A stretch of DNA of 64,000 nucleotides from Luteolibacter rhizosphaerae. Its GTDB lineage: Bacteria; Verrucomicrobiota; Verrucomicrobiia; Verrucomicrobiales; Akkermansiaceae. Of the stretch, positions 34,022 to 42,478 are shown in pieces. Where the stretch lies: the NCBI RefSeq assembly GCF_025950095.1, contig NZ_JAPDDR010000014.1:62879-126878 (forward strand). The letters are read 5' to 3'. Numbering within the stretch: the stretch's first letter is position 1; the number at the start of each line of letters is the position of its first letter. Position numbers and translations under genes: made by a program. The notes under the pieces were generated by a model. It searched no databases. It had not been told where the DNA came from and was given only the letters and a program-made list of their open reading frames with translations.

Positions 34022-34860
34022 GGCTCGATCAATATCGCGTGCCCGGCGAGGTCGGCCGCACCGAGCGGGGTAAAATCATTCGAGACACAGGATACACTCA
34101 TCCCGGTCATTTGCATGCTGCCGAAGATGGTGGCCACGGCGGAGTCCGCCGCATCCCGCCCGGTGGCGATCCGCACCAGCCCGTTCAAGGCCGCCAGGCG
34201 GGTGGGATCGAAGATGAACCAGCGGTTCCCGATGCAGGCCTCGAAGCAGGCGTGGAAATCCGGCGGCTGCATGAAGCAGGCATAGCCGGTGAAATAGCGC
34301 GCGGGAATGGAGAGCGCCCGGCATAGCGCGATGCCCAGATGCGCGAAATCCCGGCACACCCCGGACCGCTGAGTGAGCGTGTCAAAGGCGGAGGTGCCCG
34401 TGTCCGTGCTCCCGGAGAGGTAGTCGATATTGTTGAAGATCCAGTCGCAGATCGCCACCGCCTGATCGTAGGGGTGCGGGATATATCCGAATTCTTTCGT
34501 CGCGAAACGCCCGAGCCGGTCGGACTGGCAGTAGCGGCTGGGGAAAAGATAGGGCAGCGCGGAGCGACGGATTTGGGCCACCGAGACATCGTGCAGCTCC
34601 TCGTGGCTCACCATCGTCACCTTCGTGTCCGCCATCACCGAATACGTGATATCGAGCTGAGCGGCATCCCCGGTATCCAGGCGGATGTAGCGGTTCGCGC
34701 CCGTCTCCAGCGGGAATTCCTCCCAGCTCACCCCCGGCGTGATGGAGAACTGCTCCTCGCTGAGTGTTTGGTTCGGGGTTGAGAGGGCGTGGATATTCAG
34801 CAGCACGGTGCTGCGCTGTAGCACCTGATAGTGAAGCTCGGCATTGATCTGGAACGGCAT
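34018..34860 (-). CDS. Transglutaminase-like cysteine protease family protein (upstream copy)
   Basis: 280 residues from the ATG at 34860. In-frame codons up to 35013 run into an inverted repeat and are rejected. The triad is GVCRDFAHLGIALCRALSIP (Cys), DFHACFEACIG (His) and FIFDPTRLA (Asp). An N-terminal beta domain (INAELHYQVLQRSTVLLNIH) matches the usual architecture. It forms a two-gene operon with the next transglutaminase gene (4-bp overlap). Both are transcribed against the flanking paralog family on the plus strand. Confidence 0.9.
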   Translation of the reverse strand: MPFQINAELHYQVLQRSTVLLNIHALSTPNQTLSEEQFSITPGVSWEEFPLETGANRYIRLDTGDAAQLDITYSVMADTKVTMVSHEELHDVSVAQIRRSALPYLFPSRYCQSDRLGRFATKEFGYIPHPYDQAVAICDWIFNNIDYLSGSTDTGTSAFDTLTQRSGVCRDFAHLGIALCRALSIPARYFTGYACFMQPPDFHACFEACIGNRWFIFDPTRLAALNGLVRIATGRDAADSAVATIFGSMQMTGMSVSCVSNDFTPLGAADLAGHAILIEP

Positions 34861-35274
34861 GGCGCGCGCAACATCGCCCCTAACCGGGAAAGAGCAAAGG
34901 GAGCTTGGCTCCTTCGCATTCCTTAGCCTTTGAGCGGCACAGCCGCCTTGGACTGCGCGCAGCCTGCTGCCGTGAAGCAGCGGGGAAGGTCGCGGGTTAT
35001 CCTGCGGGGACATGCAGGACTACCCGGAAGCCACTTGGTCGGGACGCACGGCACTTCGCGCCCGGGGATGATCGGGAATGTGAAGGACATCCCCCCTGCT
35101 CCGCAGCAGGCTGCGTTCGCGAAAGCGGCATCGGGCTGCGCGCAGTCCAAGGAGCCTGCGGCTCCAAGCTCCAACACGCCGTGACAGCCCCGTGAAAAAT
35201 CCGCCAAGGAACGGTGAATCACTCTTACCCCCTTGGCCTTCATCGCCGCGCGATGCTACACGATGGAGTAAGCC
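34861..35274. repeat. Gap with a 19-bp inverted repeat pair
   Basis: ccttggactgcgcgcagcc (34946-34964) and its exact reverse complement (35134-35152) enclose about 170 bp. Both are flanked by related, imperfectly paired words (agccg, tgcggctcc; cctgctgc, gcagcagg). No gene is seen. The element has the look of a small MITE. Confidence 0.7.
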
Positions 35275-35985
35275 ATGAACCCGACTCCCACCTCACCTCC
35301 ACACCCGGGAGATCTTCCTGAGAAACGCAAGAGCACCTCGTGGAAGAACATCGTCGGCCTGCTCCTTCTCGCGGGCTTGGTCTTCTTCTTGTTAGACGCG
35401 CTGCCGCCCATCATCCCGCGCCATAAGCCGGCCGCCGACCGGACCGAAGCCCTCAACAACATCCGTCAGGTTCACCTCGCCTTGGTCGAATTCGACAACG
35501 AATTCGGCAAGTTTCCGGATGCCGGCACGGTCGATGCCGTGAAGGCCAAGCATCCCACCGAACTTGATCTCGGCGCCGGCAGCTCGAACCAGATCTTCCG
35601 CCAGCTCGTCGCCAGCGGCCAGAAGTCCGAGAAACCCTTCTGGTGCAAGACCCCGTGGTCACCAAAGAAGCCGGACGACATCTATCTCCCCGGCAAGGCC
35701 CTCGAACCGGGCGAAGTCGGCTTCGCCTACATCGCCGGCCTCTCGATCAAGGACGATCCAAGTACGCCACTCCTCGTAGCTCCGCTCATTCCCGGCACGA
35801 CCCAGTTCGATCCGAAGCCCTATGGCGGCAAGGCCATCATCCTCCGCCTCGATGGCTCCGCCACCCCCATGCAGATCCGCGCGGACAACGGCCAAGCTTG
35901 GTTCAACGGCAAGAACCTCTTCGATCCGGCCCAACCCTTCTGGAAAGGCAAGACCGCGGACATCAAGTGGCCGGAAACGCGTTGA
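35275..35985 (+). CDS. Membrane-anchored paralog family member 2
   Basis: 236 residues. Leader with PTPTSPPHPGDLPEKRKSTS, helix NIVGLLLLAGLVFFLLDALP, then ADRTEALNNIRQVHLALVEF, DNEFGKFPDAGTVDAV, SSNQIFRQLVASGQKSEKPF, LEPGEVGFAYIAG, LIPGTTQFDPKPYGGKAIIL and the ending FDPAQPFWKGKTADIKW. It is the first gene of a three-gene tandem run (35275, 35990, 36693) with gaps of only 4 bp, so they are surely one operon. Function unknown; likely extracytoplasmic domain. Confidence 0.78.
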   Translation: MNPTPTSPPHPGDLPEKRKSTSWKNIVGLLLLAGLVFFLLDALPPIIPRHKPAADRTEALNNIRQVHLALVEFDNEFGKFPDAGTVDAVKAKHPTELDLGAGSSNQIFRQLVASGQKSEKPFWCKTPWSPKKPDDIYLPGKALEPGEVGFAYIAGLSIKDDPSTPLLVAPLIPGTTQFDPKPYGGKAIILRLDGSATPMQIRADNGQAWFNGKNLFDPAQPFWKGKTADIKWPETR

Positions 35986-35989
35986 AGCC

Positions 35990-36688
35990 ATGGAATCCTG
36001 CGATCCAATTAGCCCGGATGAAAGGCGGTCAAAAGAAAAGAAGGCCAAGTTGTCGACCATCCTATTCGCGGTGACATCGCTCTGCTTGCTCGCTGCACTC
36101 TTCTCCCCCTTGTGGATGCGGAGAGGAAAGATCGCAGCACCCCGGACGGAGGCCTTCAACGGCATCCGATTGATCGGACAGGCACTCGAGGACTTCAAGC
36201 TGGAATACGGCAAGCTTCCCGACGACTCCACCATCGCCATGGTCCGGGAGAAGACCAGAACAGACCTGGAACTCGGCAATCGTAGCTCCAACGCGATCTT
36301 CCGGCAATTGATCGCCTCCGTGACCAAATCGGAAAGACCGTTCTGGTGTCCCACTGCGTGGTCGAAGAAGAAGCCCGATGAGGTCTTCACCGGCAGCATG
36401 GCTTTGGCCCCGGGCGAAGTCGGCTTCGCCTACGTCGTCCCGATCTCGCCGATACCCGATCCTAACATTCCGCTGGTCCTCACCCCCTTGATCCCGGGAA
36501 CCACCCGCTTCGACCCGAAAACATACGGTGAGAAGGCGATCATTCTGTGTGCTGACGGTTCTACCATGGTTCCGAATATACAACCGGACAGCGGCGAGGT
36601 GTGGGTCAACGGCAAGAATATCTTCGACCCGAGCCAGCCCTTCTGGAAAGGCCAGAAGCCCGACATCCGATGGGCGGAAACCAAGTGA
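35990..36688 (+). CDS. Membrane-anchored paralog family member 3
   Basis: 232 residues from the ATG at 35990; a longer frame from 35822 runs through the previous gene. Helix LSTILFAVTSLCLLAALFSP, then APRTEAFNGIRLIGQALEDF, KLEYGKLPDDSTIAMV, SSNAIFRQLIASVTKSERPF, LAPGEVGFAYVV, LIPGTTRFDPKTYGEKAIIL and FDPSQPFWKGQKPDIRW. Middle gene of the tandem run. Identity to its neighbours is clear over the whole soluble domain, pointing to local gene duplication. Confidence 0.78.
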   Translation: MESCDPISPDERRSKEKKAKLSTILFAVTSLCLLAALFSPLWMRRGKIAAPRTEAFNGIRLIGQALEDFKLEYGKLPDDSTIAMVREKTRTDLELGNRSSNAIFRQLIASVTKSERPFWCPTAWSKKKPDEVFTGSMALAPGEVGFAYVVPISPIPDPNIPLVLTPLIPGTTRFDPKTYGEKAIILCADGSTMVPNIQPDSGEVWVNGKNIFDPSQPFWKGQKPDIRWAETK

Positions 36689-36692
36689 TGTG

Positions 36693-37334
36693 ATGAAAAC
36701 GATCCGGATCAGCAACTGGAAGAGAACCGTGCTGGGGAGCTTGGCCTTGCTTGGCATTCTCGCCGTGATCCTCTTCACCCTCGTCTTGAAACAAACAGGC
36801 CGCGACTTCGATCGACGCGAGGCAATCAATCACCTCAATCAGATCAGCATGGCTCTCTTCGAATTCGATTCCGAATACGGCAGCTTCCCGAATGCCGGCA
36901 CCATTGCCGATGTCCGTGAAGACACCTGCACCGAACTCGATCTCGGCACGACCAACTCGAATCAATTCTTCCGCCAACTCTTCGCCACAGGATTAAAAGC
37001 GGAGCGCCTTTTCCACATCCACCGAACCTCGCCGCCAGCCCGTAGGCCGGACGAGGTAATCACCAAAGGCAAGGCCCTCGGAGTGGGTGAATGCAGTTGG
37101 GGTTACCTGCCCGCTTCATCCGAGCCCTCCGCTCCTCTCGTCTTCGGCCCCATCATCCCCGGCACCCGCCGCTTCGATCCGGTGCCCTTGCGAGGCCAAG
37201 CTCTCATCCTGCGTCGCGACAACTCCACCAGCGCCCTGCGCATCAACCCGAGAACCGGTGGGGTCACCCTGAACCGCATGGACTTCTTCGATCCCCGCCA
37301 ACCATGGGCCAAGGAGATCAAGCTGCCAGAATGA
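36693..37334 (+). CDS. Membrane-anchored paralog family member 4 (most diverged)
   Basis: 213 residues from the ATG at 36693; 36528 is too far upstream. Helix TVLGSLALLGILAVILFTLV, then DRREAINHLNQISMALFEFD, SEYGSFPNAGTIADV, NSNQFFRQLFATGLKAERLF, LGVGECSWGYLP and IIPGTRRFDPVPLRGQALIL. It ends FFDPRQPWAKEIKLPE, in which the FWKGK core is lost. Its 3' 230 bp are also covered by the open frame of the convergent RhuM-like gene. Confidence 0.75.
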   Translation: MKTIRISNWKRTVLGSLALLGILAVILFTLVLKQTGRDFDRREAINHLNQISMALFEFDSEYGSFPNAGTIADVREDTCTELDLGTTNSNQFFRQLFATGLKAERLFHIHRTSPPARRPDEVITKGKALGVGECSWGYLPASSEPSAPLVFGPIIPGTRRFDPVPLRGQALILRRDNSTSALRINPRTGGVTLNRMDFFDPRQPWAKEIKLPE

Positions 37335-38386
37335 AAGCGGCTCTCACCTCTTTCCTTCCCCGGTAGCCGCTTCGCTTCCTTCTCAAGATCGTCAAGGGAC
37401 TCCCTCTCGGCTTCCGCTTCAAGCATTGCCCGGCGGCGCGCGGCGAAGGCTTCATACTCCGCAGCTGCGCGGCCGTCCGCCTCTTCCCGGGATACGGAAC
37501 CCGCATTCTCCAAGACCTCGCGGTCATTGAAGCGTAGGAACTCATCGAGCTTGGTCTGCCAGTCCTTCAGGAAAACCTGACGACGGCGGCGGGCTTGGTC
37601 TTCGACAAAGTCGAGCCACATCACGACAATGCGGTTCAACTCATTGATCTCCCCCTCCTGAAGGTAGTTCTTCGCCACCGTCACATCACCTTTTCGGACA
37701 GCGTCGGACTTCCAAGTCGTCAGCCCCATGTTTGGCAGGGCTGCATCCGCGCGGCGGTGAATGATTTCCGCAGCGGTCAGGCCGGTGGCGGCATAGTGGA
37801 GCTTGTTCTGGATGATCTGGACGAAGCGCCCGGTCTCCGCCGCGGAAGGAGCGTAATCCGCGGCCATGGCGAAGAGCTCCTTCACCCGGAGATACATCCG
37901 GCGCTCGCTTGCCCGGATATCGCGGATGCGCTCCAGCAGCTCATCGAAGTAATCCGGCACGCCGGCAACCGACTTCGGATTGCGCAGCCGCTCGTCATCC
38001 ATCGTGAAGCCCTTCACGAGATACTCCCGCAAACGCTCCGTAGCCCAGCGGCGGAACTGCGTACCTCGCGCCGAACGAACCCGGTAGCCCACGGCGAGAA
38101 TGGCATCGAGATTGTAGTGCTCGATCACGCGGGCTACCTCGCGGGAGCCCTCTTGGCGAACTATCCGGAATTTCCGGATAGTTGCCCCGGCATCGATTTC
38201 CCCGTCTTCGTAGATTCCTTGGAGATGCTCGTTGATGGTGCGGATATCCTTATCGAACAGCTCCGCCATCAGCTTCTGGCTCAGCCAGATCGTCTCTTGC
38301 TCGAATCTGCACTCCACGCGCGCCCGCCCGTCTTCCGTGACGTAGAGGAGAAACTCGCCGGCAGGCTCAGGGAGGACATTGGACAT
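37335..38386 (-). CDS. RhuM family protein, apparently without its own stop codon
   Basis: The start is at 38386. The RhuM (virulence RhuM, Fic-associated) domain is clear: FEQETIWLSQKLMAELFDKD, IRTINEHLQGIYEDGEI, the paired EHYNLDAILAVGYRVRSARG and FRRWATERLREYLVKGFTMD. Then SERRMYLRVKELFAMAADY and LQEGEINELNRIVVMWLDF follow. The homologous part ends near LEKEAKRLPGKERGE, just before 37335. The frame then continues antisense through the paralog at 36693-37334 to a stop at 37103, giving 427 residues. The feature is drawn to the point where homology fades; the true protein may include the odd tail. Confidence 0.82.
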
Positions 38387-38440
38387 CTCGGGCGAGCTTA
38401 TCGCGCACGTCGAGGCGAGCGAGAATTTCCTCTCCCCACC

Positions 38441-38842
38441 CTACGGACAGATCAGCGGCACGGAAGGAAAGTAGGTGCGGTAGCGGCCTGCATCCCGCGT
38501 GAGGATCTTGAAGCCCTCCGCCTGCGCGTGGGCGCCGATGAAGAAGCCCGCCAGCGGCGCCGACTTCGTGCCGCCCTTCAGCCGATAGGAACGGAAGGCC
38601 TGCGATGCGAGGAAGAGAGCTTCGCGAGGTAGCTCCAAATAGGGCAATCCAAGGGATGCGAGCAGCAGCTCCACTTCCCCGATATGGTCCGCGCCGTGGC
38701 AGAGCTCGATATAGATCAAGGGATTGATCACCATCTGTCCGATGCTCTCGGCCAGCCGGTCCTCCGACCAAGGCCGCCACACCGGATCATTGGTGGTCAC
38801 GTCGAGAATGACGTTCGTATCGACCAGCACGAGATCAGTCAT
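38441..38842 (-). CDS. vapC: PIN-domain toxin (VapC/FitB type)
   Basis: 133 residues. PIN-domain acidic residues: D8 in LVLVDTNVILD, E46 in NPLIYIELCHGA, and D in ILTRDAGRYRTYFP near the C-terminus. It should be a Mg2+-dependent ribonuclease. It is encoded directly after a ribbon-helix-helix antitoxin gene with an 8-bp overlap, the standard vapBC/fitAB order. The spacing to the RhuM-like gene (55 bp) suggests all three may be on one transcript. Confidence 0.9.
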   Translation of the reverse strand: MTDLVLVDTNVILDVTTNDPVWRPWSEDRLAESIGQMVINPLIYIELCHGADHIGEVELLLASLGLPYLELPREALFLASQAFRSYRLKGGTKSAPLAGFFIGAHAQAEGFKILTRDAGRYRTYFPSVPLICP

Positions 38843-39095
38843 CGCCCCGGAGCTCGCGCATCAATTCGTCCGTGGTCTTGCCACCGGCCTTCCCGCTCCA
38901 AATCCCGGTGAAGGCCTTCAGGCGCTCCCGCATTTCCTCTGCGGTCTTGGGCGGGGCGATACCCGTTTCCAGCACGGCGGCGCTCAGGATCTCCCGCGCC
39001 TCCGCCTCCATCGAGCGCCCGTTGCTCGCAGCACGCAGCCGGAGCTTCTGCTTCACCGGCTCGGCGAGATTACGGATCGTCAAGGTGGTGCTCAT
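38835..39095 (-). CDS. vapB: Ribbon-helix-helix antitoxin (FitA type)
   Basis: 86 residues from the ATG at 39095; an upstream frame to 39179 passes through the promoter. The N-terminus STTLTIRNLAEPVKQKLRLR AASNGRSMEAEAREIL is the FitA-like RHH fold. The tail binds the toxin. A promoter with ttgaca and tacatt boxes sits immediately before the start, so the message is likely leaderless. Two palindromes in that promoter are the probable operator. Confidence 0.9.
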   Translation of the reverse strand: MSTTLTIRNLAEPVKQKLRLRAASNGRSMEAEAREILSAAVLETGIAPPKTAEEMRERLKAFTGIWSGKAGGKTTDELMRELRGDD

Positions 39096-39101
39096 GGAGC
39101 G

Positions 39102-39138
39102 AATGTAAGCAATGCTAGCATTGCTGTCAAATTTGACA
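39102..39138 (-). promoter_or_regulatory. Promoter-operator of the FitAB-type pair
   Basis: On the minus strand: -35 ttgaca (39130-39125), a 17-bp spacer, -10 tacatt (39107-39102), then only 6 bp to the ATG. The spacer lies within agcaatgctagcattgct (39108-39125), an 18-bp perfect palindrome. A second 14-bp palindrome tgtcaaatttgaca (39125-39138) covers the -35 box. This fits autorepression by the toxin-antitoxin complex. Confidence 0.8.
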
Positions 39139-39304
39139 CTAATTCTGGGCAATACGCGCAAACAAAAAGGGAAAATCACTGTTCACATGAACTTTTCAGC
39201 TGCAGGTATCAAGTTCTTGCGCTAAACTCCTAACACGGTGCTGGAGTTCTCCTAGACCCCGCCGTTGTCTTGCCTCGAACGAATCCCTGAGTGTATATTA
39301 GGCC

Positions 39305-39988
39305 GTGCCCACCCGCTCTCCCATCGCAGATCCTTGGCAACGAGGAATTTACACGATACCCGATGCTTCACTGATTCTGAAGCTTCCGGCGGATCGCCTC
39401 AGGAGGTGGGTAACCGGAAGGGAGCATGAGGAGTCTCGGCATTTTCCGGCCGGGAATCTCGAAAGTAGGGGTCAAGGCAAAGACAGGCATCTTTCCTTTC
39501 TGACCTTGATTGAACTGTTCACAATCGACCGGCTCCGCAAGCAGGGTTTGACAATGTTGACCTTAAGAAAGGTAAGGGATGAGTTGAGTCAGCGGTTCCA
39601 CACTGAGTTCCCCTTTGCATTGGAAGGCTTAATGATTTCAGGCAAGATGGTATTGAAGGAATTAGGTGACGCCGCGCTTTTGGAGCTGGGAACGAATGGG
39701 CAAACAGCCTTCAACAAGCTCGTAACGCCTTTTTGTGAACGTCTGGATTTCAGTCCCGCCACAAAGTTCGCTTCCCGTTACTTCCCGCTAGGAAAAGAAA
39801 AGCCTATCGTGGTTGATCCCAAGCATGCTTTTGGAAAGCCAACAATTGTAGGCACCAACATCACCACCGAGGCGATTTGTTCGATGCTTAGGAGTGGGGA
39901 TTCCTCTGAAGACATAGCCGAGGCTTTCCAAGTTTCGCTGGAACATGTTAGTGTCGCGAGAGCCTTCGAAATGAAGCGTGCGGCATGA
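39305..39988 (+). CDS. DUF433-containing antitoxin-like protein (VapB45 type)
   Basis: 227 residues from the GTG at 39305. A winged-helix-like N half (GIYTIPDASLILKLPADRLR RWVTG, LSFLTLIELFTIDRLRKQGL, TLRKVRDELSQRF) is followed by a DUF433 segment (DPKHAFGKPTIVGTNITTEA, SGDSSEDIAEAFQVSLEHVS). This two-part layout is that of VapB45-like antitoxins. It overlaps the next gene by 4 bp (atga). A tatatt box 9 bp before the start suggests a leaderless message. Confidence 0.82.
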   Translation: MPTRSPIADPWQRGIYTIPDASLILKLPADRLRRWVTGREHEESRHFPAGNLESRGQGKDRHLSFLTLIELFTIDRLRKQGLTMLTLRKVRDELSQRFHTEFPFALEGLMISGKMVLKELGDAALLELGTNGQTAFNKLVTPFCERLDFSPATKFASRYFPLGKEKPIVVDPKHAFGKPTIVGTNITTEAICSMLRSGDSSEDIAEAFQVSLEHVSVARAFEMKRAA

Positions 39989-40383
39989 GGATCTATTTCG
40001 ACGAGAATTTCTCACGCAACCTCACAGCTGGACTGCGTCTTATACAAGAGGGACGTCCTAGTGAGAACGTCTCAATCATATGGGGTCCGGATGAGTTTGG
40101 ACGTGGCGCAGCAGACGAAGATTGGATTCCCAAAGTCGCGGCTAAGCACGGCGTGGTCTTCACCCAAGATGCAAACATTCATAGAATGAGAGCCCAGTGG
40201 GATCTCTGCCAAGAGAACAAAATTGGGATGTTCTTCTTGAAATTACCGGAAGGCGGCTGGGGCTACTGGCAGATTGTGGAAGAGGTAGTTAGACGATGGC
40301 GCAATGTAAAAGAACTCGCCGGGATTAAACGTCCATTCGGATTCATCGTCGACCCGCGTATCAAAAAGCCGAAGCGTCTTTAG
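39985..40383 (+). CDS. PIN-like toxin (VapC45/DUF5615-like)
   Basis: 132 residues. The N-terminal MRIYFDENFSRNLTAGLRLI has the DEN acidic pair of the Mut7-C/VapC45 PIN-like group. ADEDWIPKVAAKHGVVFTQD ANIHR carries the second acidic site (DEDW, TQD). It should be an RNase neutralised by the upstream DUF433 protein. This is the second PIN-type toxin within 2 kb. Confidence 0.85.
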   Translation: MRIYFDENFSRNLTAGLRLIQEGRPSENVSIIWGPDEFGRGAADEDWIPKVAAKHGVVFTQDANIHRMRAQWDLCQENKIGMFFLKLPEGGWGYWQIVEEVVRRWRNVKELAGIKRPFGFIVDPRIKKPKRL

Positions 40384-40448
40384 CTGCGAGTGTACCGGTT
40401 GCTCTCTTAGCGTGTTACAGCCGTCTTTTTTGGGAAAGCGGTACAATC

Positions 40449-40487
40449 AAAAAACCCGCCCCTTTGCAGAGGCGGGTTTCTTTTTCG
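40449..40487. terminator. Bidirectional intrinsic terminator between the TA pair and tsf
   Basis: Stem aaacccgcc (40452-40460) with ggcgggttt (40471-40479), A-run on the left and ctttttc on the right. It serves the plus-strand toxin gene and, on the minus strand, tsf. Confidence 0.9.
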
Positions 40488-40539
40488 AAGTGGGAGGAAG
40501 GACTCGGGTGAACGAATCCAGTTGTCAGCAGGGAATTGC

Positions 40540-41406
40540 TTACTCGCCGAGGCCGAAGCGGACGAAGCGCTTCACCACGAGGGTGTCGCCGACTTCCTTG
40601 CCCTTGGCTTCCACGAGCTTCTTGATGCTGGTTTCCGGGTCCTTCACGAAGGCCTGCTCGAGGAGCACGGCTTCGGAGAAGAACTTGCCGATCTTACCTT
40701 CCACGATCTTCTCGATCATGGCTTCCGGCTTGCCTTCGGCGGCGAGCTGGGCGCGGTAGACGCTCTTCTCGGCCTCGATGATGTCGGCGGTGATCTCGTC
40801 GCGGGACAGGCCCTTCGGCGCGGCAGCAGCGATGTGGAGGGTGATGTCCTTCACGAGGTCGCGGAATTCTTCCTTGGAAGCGGTCTCGCCGTTGGAGGCG
40901 GACACTTCGAGGAGCACGCCGACCTTGCCACCCATGTGGATGTATTGGGCGATGGCACCGCCGTCCTGCAGGTCGAAGCGCTCGAACTTGCGGAGGCGCA
41001 TGTTCTCGCCGAGCTCCAGGGTCTTCGCCTTCACGAAGTCTTCCACGGAGATGTCACCGATCTTCACGGCCAGTGCTTCTTCCAAGGTCTTGGCGCTGGA
41101 AGCGGCGAGGGTATCGGCGATCTCACCGACGAAGGCGACGTAGTTGTCGTTGCGGGACACGAAGTCGGTCTCGCAGTTCACTTCGATCAGGATGCCGGTC
41201 TTGCCGTCGCCGGAGAGACGGGCGGCGATGATGCCTTCGGAAGCCTCGCGGTCGGCCTTGGCAGCGGCCTTCATCATCCCACGCTCGCGCAGGTAGGTCA
41301 CGGCGGCGTCGATGTCGCCGTTGGTTTCGGTGAGGGCCTTCTTGCACTCCATCATTCCGACGTTGGTCTTCTTGCGGAGTTCGTTAACGAGAGATGCGGT
41401 GATCAT
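40540..41406 (-). CDS. tsf: Translation elongation factor Ts
   Basis: 288 residues. The N-terminus ITASLVNELRKKTNVGMMEC KKAL is the conserved UBA-like start of EF-Ts. GILIEVNCETDFVSRNDNYV and HMGGKVGVLLEVSASNGETA are the core-domain signatures. EF-Ts recycles EF-Tu by nucleotide exchange. It follows rpsB in the classical rpsB-tsf order with a 136-bp spacer that contains a strong hairpin. Confidence 0.97.
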   Translation of the reverse strand: MITASLVNELRKKTNVGMMECKKALTETNGDIDAAVTYLRERGMMKAAAKADREASEGIIAARLSGDGKTGILIEVNCETDFVSRNDNYVAFVGEIADTLAASSAKTLEEALAVKIGDISVEDFVKAKTLELGENMRLRKFERFDLQDGGAIAQYIHMGGKVGVLLEVSASNGETASKEEFRDLVKDITLHIAAAAPKGLSRDEITADIIEAEKSVYRAQLAAEGKPEAMIEKIVEGKIGKFFSEAVLLEQAFVKDPETSIKKLVEAKGKEVGDTLVVKRFVRFGLGE

Positions 41407-41501
41407 GGTGATATGAGCGGAGAGCGTTGAGCTGAGAGTGGTAAATGCGGGAATGAAAACGCGGATCGGGCGCTGGTGTGGCCGGATCCGCGGGGAGAGT
41501 T

Positions 41502-41528
41502 CCGGCTGCGGGCGAAACCCGCAGCCGG
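41502..41528. promoter_or_regulatory. 11-bp hairpin in the rpsB-tsf spacer
   Basis: ccggctgcggg-cgaaa-cccgcagccgg is a perfect stem just past the rpsB stop codon, with no U-tract on the minus strand. It may attenuate transcription or protect the rpsB end rather than fully terminate. Confidence 0.7.
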
Positions 41529-41542
41529 GGAAATGTGACGGA

Positions 41543-42226
41543 TCAGCCCTTCTTGGCGACGACGATGGCGTCCACCAGGTTCTGCAGGATGATGCGGATC
41601 GAGCGGACCGCGTCGTCGTTGCCGGGGACCGGGTAGTTCACCACGGACGGGTCGGCATTGGTATCGACGATGGCGACGATCGGGATCTCCAGGCGGCGGG
41701 CCTCGGCGACGGCGATCGACTCGCGGGCGGAGTCCACGATCACGATGGCGTCCGGCTTGCCTTCCAGGCCGCGGATACCGCGGAGGTTGCGCAGGAGCTT
41801 CTCGCGCTCGCGACCGAGTGCGGAGAGTTCCTTCTTGGACATGGCCTTGAACTCCGGCTGCTTCTCGATGTTTTCGAGCCACTTGAGGCGCTCGATCGAC
41901 TTGCGGACGGTGGCCATGTTCGTGAGCATGCCGCCGAGCCAGCGGTGGTTCACGTAGAATTGGCCGGTCGCCTCGGCGGCTTCACGGACGGCGTCCTGAG
42001 CCTGGCGCTTGCAACCGACGAAAAGGATCTTCTTGTTCTTGCCGGCGAGGTCCGCGAGGAAATCGGAGGCCTTGTCCAGGCACTTCACGGTCTGCTCGAG
42101 GTTGATGATGTAGATGCCACCCTTGTCCTTCATCAGGTAGGGCTTCATCTTCGGGTTCCACTTCTTGGTCTGGTGGCCGTAGTGGACGCCTGCGTCCACC
42201 ATCTCGCTGATAAGTTCGTTAATCAT
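41543..42226 (-). CDS. rpsB: 30S ribosomal protein S2
   Basis: 227 residues. Signatures: ISEMVDAGVHYGHQTKKWNPKM (the S2 N-terminal motif), LFVGCKRQAQDAVREAA, VNHRWLGGMLTNMATVRKS, and PDAIVIVDSARESIAVAEAR, IPIVAIVDTNADPSVVNYPV PGNDDAVRSI. Normal length, complete. It binds late to the small subunit near S1. First gene of rpsB-tsf. Confidence 0.98.
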   Translation of the reverse strand: MINELISEMVDAGVHYGHQTKKWNPKMKPYLMKDKGGIYIINLEQTVKCLDKASDFLADLAGKNKKILFVGCKRQAQDAVREAAEATGQFYVNHRWLGGMLTNMATVRKSIERLKWLENIEKQPEFKAMSKKELSALGREREKLLRNLRGIRGLEGKPDAIVIVDSARESIAVAEARRLEIPIVAIVDTNADPSVVNYPVPGNDDAVRSIRIILQNLVDAIVVAKKG

Positions 42227-42478
42227 TGGAATTCAGGTTATCCCGCCTTGATTCAGGACGGGCGATTGGCTTGGAAAATCCGCCGCATGTGATCCCTTCC
42301 GGAGTTCCCGTTGTTGCGTGGCGGCGAGCGAAGGGGCGGGTTGGATAGGGAGGACCGGCCCCCTTGGCAAGGGGAAAAGGCGCGGAAGTGCCGGGAGATC
42401 AGTGTCCCGCAGCCCGGAGGGGCGGCAGCCCGCGATTTTCCTTGGTCAGCTTCTCCCGGGATTTGGAATAGGTCTGCG

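Noticed and set aside
35822-36688. 288-residue and 268-residue longer starts for the tandem paralogs
   Set aside because: The extra N-termini are out-of-frame readings of the preceding paralog; the ATGs at 35990 and 36693 directly follow stop codons.
41123-41347. Extra minus-strand gene inside tsf
   Set aside because: Arg-rich shadow of EF-Ts in another frame.
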